From Rhynchopus euleeides (Eukaryota > Euglenozoa > Diplonemea > Diplonemida > Diplonemidae): a stretch of 64,000 nt of DNA. The position numbers and the translations under genes were made by a program. This document shows positions 58,264 through 64,000 of the stretch, one piece after another. Numbering within the stretch: position 1 is the stretch's first letter; the number at the start of each line of letters is the position of its first letter. The DNA is taken from positions 1,302,001 to 1,366,000 of the forward strand of contig OY723279.1 in NCBI GenBank assembly GCA_963210315.1. Direction: 5' to 3'. Below the pieces are notes generated by a model. That model searched no databases. It saw nothing but the letters and a program-made list of their open reading frames with translations, and was not told the DNA's origin.

Positions 58264-58330
58264 GGTGGACCGTAAAAATGTTCCAAGTTCCGGAAAAATC
58301 CCATTTGTTCCATCTTTTTTACGGTCCACC
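58264..58330. mobile_element. Fold-back element family 2, copy 2
   Basis: 67 bp, same ends as 57588-57655, flanked by ata/tat so that the palindrome extends outward. A third half-arm (ttacggtccacaatatttcc) follows at about 58353-58372. Confidence 0.7.
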
Positions 58331-58462
58331 TATAGTACGGTTCACCTTTATTACGGTCCACAATATTTCCGTTTACGGTAGTACAAATTTACCCACTTTT
58401 TTCGGCTTGAAGAATCCCACGTTTCCCGCCGCAGCACAGCACTGCCCCCCTTTTTTCAGTTT

Positions 58463-58650
58463 TGTGTCAAACGCACCGTGCTCACGGACGTCGTTCAGAA
58501 CTAAAAAGGTTGCAGTGGGAGCAATGCTTCGTTCACCTACACTCCACGCCCCAACGTGCAGGTGACCAGAAGGTTGCACAACAAGCGTCGACGCATCACA
58601 AACAAAATGCGAGTAAAGAGCGGCTGTACTGGAGTGACATTTTTTTTGCC
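58463..58650 (-). repeat. Inverted family-7 copy interrupted by a SINE-like core
   Basis: 58463-58578 is the reverse complement of the 29800-29915 interior. Just after ggttgcacaacaa the SINE-like core gcgtcgacgcatcacaaaca begins and ends in agtgacatttttttt (about 58640-58650). The layout suggests nested insertion. Confidence 0.5.
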
Positions 58651-59250
58651 CGCCTAAAAAGGATTGCCGGGTTTGTTTTGTTTGTGCAACCGGTGCCCGC
58701 CTAATAAATGGCTGCCGAAGGGGGGTTCACTGCGTGTCAGCTGACCCACTGACCCAAAACTGATCCGGAGCGAAGACCCCCGCTCTGTTTTCATTCAGAC
58801 GCGGCCAACAGTCATTCAGCTCGCTCAAACAACAGGTTCCTATCATTTTCGCCCATGGCTCAAATCCTTGCGGGACATCACCACGCAGCAGGCGCGTGGG
58901 GGGTGGTGTCGTGATCACCGGATTTGCACCACACAGTTCCACCCCTGCTCCAACCCCCTGTGCTGCCTGATCTCAAGCAGCCCCTCCCTTATGTGTTCCC
59001 CGCCTCCATGAGATTCCCCCTGTGTGTTCCCCAATGCGCCCAAGATCTCCTGTTAGAGAGTGACAACAACCCTCTGATGGGGCCAGCTGAGACAAACACA
59101 ATCACCAGTGCTCCAGGTGCTGTCAGAGTCGAAAAGTGGGGTGCCAAAAGTCCATCCGGACTGGAATAACCCCCCTACGACAGCAGAGGTAGAGGTCTTG
59201 TTGGTATTCACTGTGCCACCCCCTTGTTTAAGCCCCCCCCGATAGTATTT

Positions 59251-59460
59251 ACTAGTTACGAGCGACGAAGCGTAGCGAAGTCGCGAAGTAACGAAGGTTA
59301 TCGTACGACCGAAGCTTTTGGATTAGCACCTTCATGCCACTTCACAGGGCCTCAACACAGCCTTGAGACAGCAAGTGTGCGCTCAACAGAAAGTAGTCCG
59401 GAACTGTTCTCCCACAGTTGCTGGACAGGGTGTCTATAATAAAGCGAAAGGAGTACGATT
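59251..59460 (+). repeat. atcgtac repeat with actagttacgag end
   Basis: Begins actagttacgagcgacgaag, continues through atcgtacgacc, cttcatgccacttcacag and gggtgtctataataaagcga to aaaggagtacgatttt. The inverted copy is at 58030-58225; a diverged copy at about 25430-25625 retains cttcatgccacttccacag and cagggtgtcggccatgaagt. Confidence 0.55.
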
Positions 59461-60720
59461 TTCTGTTTGTTTGGCGTAGCCTCCTGGGGAAACTTTCTGT
59501 GCCTTTAGCTGGGTCGCGCGGCGCCACTCACACCACTTCATCAGACCGGGGAGTGGTGTACACAACAAGTGGAGCCTGCGTTCCAACAAAGCAACTTTCG
59601 GCAGTAATTGGTTTTTTGTCTCGTTTTTGCTGTCACTTTACGATCCAGCAGGGGCACCGATGGGATTTATTCACCGTCGGGCCCTCGGCCCGACGACCAT
59701 GACATGTGCCCCTCAGGCCTTGCCCCTCCATCCCACCCTCCCTTTATCCTGGCTGGATCATCGGGCACTCAGCCCGATGGCGATCAGCTCATACCCTCAC
59801 CCGTTTAGAGGGGCACCCCCGCATCATCCCCTCTCCCACCATCTCTTGTTCAGGGGCTGTTCCGTGTTCTTTTCAACATGCCTTCTGCGCTCTTTTCAAC
59901 ATGTAGTCGTCTCGACATCCGCAGGTGCAGTCTCCAGCTTCCAGTGTGTGTGTGCCACCCCTCCTTTACAGCGCAAGAGGGGGGGGGTCGAAACCGTGTG
60001 GTGTCACGTCGTGTGGGAGGAGGATAGCGGGCCTCACGGTGTGTGCTCCTGAGGGTACTCCGGGATGACAGGAAGCTAATCCAAACTACGATATGAATGG
60101 TGCGGGAATGGTAGAAGCTAATCGAGGACACCTCTGTCTGCTGTTGTGCTGCTTCTCCAAGCTGCAGCACGGTGCATCCCATATCACTTGCAGACAGTGG
60201 TGTCGACTCGATGCCCCCGTCATGCCTCCCCTTCTGTCGACTCGATACCTCCCTTCTATCACTGTTCAGCTTCGGGCAACACAGAGGCGACTCCACAACA
60301 AAGGCTGCGAGATTTTGCTTTTTGTTTTGCCCCCTCTTTTGTTTCTTCGAAACCGCATGCGTCACTTTTTCGGTGGTCTTTTGTTTTCAAAGCAGAACGC
60401 AGATTTTGCCTTTTGTCTTGCCCACAAAAGGCTTGTGGCGCCGTTCGGTTCCCCCTCTGCTCTCTTCAGCAGTGTAGCAATTGCTGTTGCAACGCTTATC
60501 CTTCAGAGCTTGGCGTGGGCCTCACCGTGCCTCAGGCGGACGTGCCTCCGCGTGAAGCGCACTGGGGTAGAGGAGGGAGGGGGGGGGATCCACGCCCGAC
60601 ACCACTGCCGAGGACATGCGAGTGACTCACCAACCCCGCCCTCCCACCCGCCGCCCCGCCTCCCACCAGCCTTTGCCTCATGCCCCTCAGTAGCAGAACT
60701 GGCCCCTGGGTGACCATAGA

Positions 60721-60773
60721 GAATGTCACCCCCCTCGAGGGCCCAGGGCCGAGGGGGGGGGGGGGTGACATTC
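60721..60773. mobile_element. Fold-back element family 5
   Basis: gaatgtcacccccctcg and cgagggggg-ggggtgacattc flank an agggcccagggc loop. A single arm (gaatgtcacccccctca) lies at 60805-60821 and a related arm at 57179-57196. Confidence 0.6.
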
Positions 60774-61053
60774 TTCCCAGCCGCTACACAGGGCAATCGT
60801 TGAAGAATGTCACCCCCCTCAGTCCGATATTGGAGCGCCTCGTGTCGTCCCGCCATCTGCCCGGCTTTGCCGCACAAACAACATCTCCCTCATCTTATCG
60901 GGGGTGCGCAACGATAATACCAAAACAAGAACCAATCAGGTGAATGTGTTTGTTCATTGTGGTCCCCGTCTAGCGGTCTCTCGCACATTTGAGCCCCTGT
61001 GTGTACGACCACCCCTTGCAGAGCGACAGGACACACACACACACACACTTGGC

Positions 61054-62382
61054 ATGAATTTCGCCAGAGTGGTCGTGCCGCTAGCAGTGTTGCTGAATGT
61101 GGCCACTGCTGACCCTCTTCCGCGCCGCGTGAAGACCGATGGAACGAACTTCGTCTTGGCAGCAACCGGCGAGACAATAACACTCAAGGGGCCCAACGTC
61201 GTGGTGAAGGGGCCGCCGTACCTCCCGGCTGTGTCGGGCAGCACCATTTGCAACGATGTGTCCAACCCGGAGTGCGCAACCGCAGGCACATGCACCAGCT
61301 GCACGACTTTTAACGAAGCGGATGTGACGCACATCAAGGCGATGGGGTGGAACACGATCCGTTTGGGCGTCGTATGGGCCGGTGCGCAGCCCACAAGCGG
61401 CGAGTCTTTGGACCCTGCGTTTGTTTCCCGCCTCCATGCCATCCTGGACCTGTGCGATCGGATGGGATTGCACGTGTTTCTCGACTCCCACGGGGACCAG
61501 ACTGGGTCCGCAAACTGCGGAAACGGTGTCCCGATGTGGTTCCAGCAGAAGGCTGCACCTGAGCTGATTGGAAAGCCCCTGGTGACTGGCCCGCCGTTCG
61601 ACCTCATCGAGCCGCTGAGAATTGAGAGCACCCCTGGGTACACGCACTGCGGCGCAAACGCGACAAAATGGGCAGCTCACGCTGGCGATCCGAACTACAA
61701 CATCCTGAACGAGTGCTGCCTGGCGATGAACAGCCCCAACCCCGGCGGGCTCGGGTGGAACACCCTTGCACAGAAGACGATGGACTACCTGATTGACGAA
61801 GGCCCCGGACGGAGCGACTTCATCAGGTTCTGGACGCTCATGGCGAAGGAAGTGGAGGGGCACCCTTCTGTCTTCGCGCTCGAGCTGTGGAATGAGCCCA
61901 TGTCTGTGCGGAGGAAGGAGATGTTTGAGACGTGGGTGGAGGTGTCCAAGGCGGTGACTGCCATTATCCCCGACATTACGACCAGCCTTGCAGACGTTGG
62001 TGAAGGCGCGATTCTGCCTGCGTGGATCGCAGAGCTGCACAGTGTGTTTAACATTGCGATCAGTCGCGAAACGGAAGAGTTCATCAAGCAGTCGAACAAC
62101 CTGTTCCTTGGTTGGCACTGGTACTTCGGACCTCCACCCCAAGACTCTATCAAGATCCAGGAAAAGCTCGCGTCCGACTGGAACGTCCCTCACATGATCA
62201 CCGAATTCGGTTCGTGCTCTGTTATGCGCGAAGCAGAGAAGGCCAACGTCTCATACAACTACTGGCACTACTCGTCGTACTGTACGACTGGCCCGTCATT
62301 TGGGAACCGCACTGTCCCGGAGGACACCTTTGGTGCGTGCATCCTGGGTTGGTCTGGGGGCGACTCTTCGAAAACCTGTTAG
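61054..62382 (+). CDS. Secreted glycoside hydrolase family 5 enzyme, 442 aa
   Basis: Start ATG at 61054 (MNFARVVVPLAVLLNVATA, signal peptide, likely cleaved near residue 19-20). The GH5 pattern is clear: GWNTIRLGVVW (98-108), DSHGDQ (144-149), the acid/base motif LWNEP (E281), HWYF (355-358) and the nucleophile motif MITEFG (E384). Length fits a single catalytic domain with no carbohydrate-binding module. A loop with several cysteines (CNDVSNPECATAGTCTSC) suggests disulfides and an extracellular site. Retaining beta-glycosidase on a beta-glucan, other polysaccharide or glycolipid; the subfamily and substrate cannot be settled here, though the layout is reminiscent of endoglycoceramidase-like GH5. 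No intron. Neighbours are repeats, with no CAZyme cluster. Confidence 0.92.
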   Translation: MNFARVVVPLAVLLNVATADPLPRRVKTDGTNFVLAATGETITLKGPNVVVKGPPYLPAVSGSTICNDVSNPECATAGTCTSCTTFNEADVTHIKAMGWNTIRLGVVWAGAQPTSGESLDPAFVSRLHAILDLCDRMGLHVFLDSHGDQTGSANCGNGVPMWFQQKAAPELIGKPLVTGPPFDLIEPLRIESTPGYTHCGANATKWAAHAGDPNYNILNECCLAMNSPNPGGLGWNTLAQKTMDYLIDEGPGRSDFIRFWTLMAKEVEGHPSVFALELWNEPMSVRRKEMFETWVEVSKAVTAIIPDITTSLADVGEGAILPAWIAELHSVFNIAISRETEEFIKQSNNLFLGWHWYFGPPPQDSIKIQEKLASDWNVPHMITEFGSCSVMREAEKANVSYNYWHYSSYCTTGPSFGNRTVPEDTFGACILGWSGGDSSKTC

Positions 62383-62879
62383 AGCACCCTTGCCTCTTTT
62401 TTGTCCTTTGTCGAATCCAAAATAACGTCTCTCCTCTTCCTCCAAAAAAAAACAACGTCTCGTAAAATCTGTTCGGGCAGAAGAAGCAGTTGACAGCATC
62501 AAAAGTAAGCTTCATGCTGCTTGTGTTGCTTGTGTATGGGGGTGCTTCTCCCCCTGCTGCATCACGACACAAGAAGGAGATGCACGTGTGTTCGGGAGTC
62601 ACAGCGCCTCTTTCAGCTTTACTGTTACAAAGACCGAACAGACTTGTTGTGCGAATCTGTTTCAGATGACACTGAATGCCTTTGCGCAACAGCGACTTCG
62701 GGCTCATGCATTTGCAAAACGCTGTTGTCCGTGTGCACGCTCCGCTGTTGTCAACGATAAAAATGATTAGTCCGTGTGTTCGTTTCCGTGTTATCCTGCG
62801 TTTACTTGTCCCTTTCCCCCCATTTCTTTTATTTTTAGACATACCCGTGTCGGAGGAAAGTGGCGCCCCGTCAAGACTC

Positions 62880-62990
62880 AGTCACTCCCCCGTGCTCCAC
62901 ACCCACTCACCTTCACACAGGCGACAAACGGGCGTGGAAGCGCCAAACGCATAACCAAACACAGGTGAGAGCTATTTGACAGCAAACCTT
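62880..62990 (+). repeat. SINE-like dispersed element
   Basis: gtgctccacacccactcacc, core gcgtggaagcgccaaacgca, then aggtgagagctatttgacag and a short ccttttc end. Confidence 0.5.
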
Positions 62991-63101
62991 TTCTGCCGCT
63001 TCCTGTGTAAATTCAACGCGTTTCTGTGTTTTGAGCAGCCCCTCCTCCCTGACCACCCCCCCCCCCTTTTAGTTTACTGGATTTCAGACACAACCTGCAT
63101 A

Positions 63102-63237
63102 CAGTTGTCCAACAAACATTGGTGGGGTAAAAATGTTGGTGGGGTAAAAACATTGGTGGGGTAAAAACTAAGGTGGATTTTAGGATTTTTTGGAGCTAAG
63201 GTGGGTTTTTACCCCACCAATGTTTGTTGGATGACTG
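63102..63237. mobile_element. Tc1/mariner-type non-autonomous TIR element (136 bp)
   Basis: Ends cagttgtccaacaaacattg and, in reverse, cagtcatccaacaaacattg; arms match over about 32 bp with two mismatches (gtggggtaaaaa continues the arm). Flanked by TA on both sides (63100-63101 and 63238-63239). The paralogous site at 30921-30945 (gcaacctgca TA ccgagtgaaggg) lacks the insert and has one TA. Three internal copies of ttggtggggtaaaaa. TA target duplication plus CAGT ends are established hallmarks of the Tc1/mariner superfamily. Confidence 0.85.
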
Positions 63238-64000
63238 TAACGAGTGAAGGGTGATCATTCTTGTGCTCCCTTCTCCTTCTATTTCACTACCCCCCCCCCC
63301 CCCATTTTTATTGCAACAAGATTTGAAAAGCCGACCCTGATAGGCCGTTCTGCTCTTTCGGTTTGACAGGCCGATTCCTGATCTTCATTCCTGCTTGAAC
63401 GATAGCCGATTCCTGAGAGGCCCGCACACCCCTGCTTGACAGGCCGACCCCTGCTGGCTTGCGGCCCGTGCCATGTCCACTCCCCCCCACTGCAGCCCCC
63501 CCAGGGCATCGATACTCGACTTGGCTCCACCGCGTCGTCCAGCGTATGGCCTGAAACGGACGTCGGACGCGCCAGCCAGTGTGCTGCAAGCAGACCTGCC
63601 CCGCCTCAACGCTCTCTGAGTTGTACACCGGCCAGCCTGTGGGAAGAGGGGCGCCGAGACAGATGCTCGGCCAGGGACAGGCACGCGTGCAGCGGCAGCA
63701 GCTCCGTCGGTACACTGCCGCGGGATGGAGGCTTCAGATGTGCTGGGGAGGTTGACATGTCTACGGGCCGAGTTGCCAAAGCGAGTGGTTCCTCAGCAGG
63801 AAAATCCCGTGTGTGTTTCTCTCTGCCCAAGGGTCGAGCCCAGCTATAGTCTCCAGCTGGGGGGGGGGGGGGGGGGTGGGTGTGGGTTCGCACCCATTTA
63901 TTTCCAACAACAAAAACTGGAAAACATAAACGTGCCAGGAAGATGCTCAGACAAATAAATTTTGTCTGAAATTTCCTGCACTTTGCACCCGTTCCCCACA

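Larger units (their letters stand above)
56935..61053. other. Repeat-rich intergenic region, collinear with 45240-49680
   Basis: No gene recognised. Holds, in order: block shared with 45240-46023; two fold-backs with ggtggaccgtaaaa ends (57588-57655, 58264-58330); an inverted copy of a repeat also at 59251-59460 (58030-58225) with a perfect hairpin (58192-58220); an inverted diverged family-7 copy (58463-58578) carrying a SINE-like core; blocks shared with 46354-46506, 46976-47110, 47460-47880 and 48660-49680; and a fold-back at 60721-60773. The 57670-58030 stretch shows nothing identifiable. Confidence 0.65.
62383..64000. other. Intergenic region right of the GH5 gene
   Basis: Contains a SINE-like element (62880-62990), a Tc1/mariner-type TIR element (63102-63237) inserted in a segment paralogous to 30912-30982, poly-C runs, degenerate gacaggccgattcctg repeats (63332-63460) and a poly-G run (63858-63876). 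62400-62880 has no recognisable gene; a short Cys-rich frame there looks accidental. Confidence 0.6.

Overview
The window is nuclear DNA of a GC-rich microbial eukaryote, not a prokaryote or organelle. Genes are long, widely spaced and mostly uninterrupted. Two have canonical GT-AG introns, several follow pyrimidine or CA tracts ending in AG close to the start codon, and the proteins (signal peptides, a cysteine-rich type I membrane receptor, SAM, cold-shock and WD40 domains) are eukaryotic. Few introns, C-rich acceptor-like tracts before start codons and abundant simple repeats would suit a diplonemid or other euglenozoan with spliced-leader trans-splicing. That placement is an inference; no spliced-leader, rRNA or tRNA gene was found to confirm it.

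Region 1 (1-16466) is a head-to-tail tandem array with an exact 7624-bp period: two full units and the start of a third, already under way at base 1. Each unit carries a multi-cold-shock/SAM/RG-rich RNA-binding protein gene, a second gene for an 801-aa protein with an N-terminal SAM domain, and a one-blade WD40 relic. I saw no difference between copies, even in homopolymer lengths.

Region 2 (16467-33151) holds three unrelated genes: a five-exon gene for a secreted-then-anchored cysteine-rich membrane protein (19050-22682, all introns phase 0), a 926-aa conserved protist protein of unknown function (26708-29488), and a low-complexity protein with a basic C-terminus and one probable intron (31193-33151). 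The gaps hold dispersed repeats.

Region 3 (33152-56934) is the most unusual part: four same-strand genes for predicted secreted beta-propeller mosaics. They mix a WD40-like module P (about 300 aa), Pro/Thr/Ala-rich repeat stalks of variable length, and a nearly invariant C-terminal propeller C. Architectures are P-P-P; stalk-P-P-linker-C; short stalk-P-P with a frame-breaking deletion; and stalk-P-C. Two of the genes sit in a segmental duplication that also covers about 1 kb upstream and several kb of downstream intergenic sequence in the same order. Long identical blocks inside and between genes point to recent recombination or gene conversion.

Region 4 (56935-64000) is repeat-rich intergenic DNA around a secreted glycoside hydrolase family 5 gene (61054-62382).

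The intergenic DNA contains many short non-autonomous elements: several families of terminal-inverted-repeat elements, including a 136-bp Tc1/mariner-type element with a TA duplication and a recognisable empty paralogous site, a dispersed SINE-like family of about eight copies, and a 45-bp element in two introns and one 5' flank. No transposase or reverse transcriptase reading frame was recognised, so any autonomous partners lie elsewhere.
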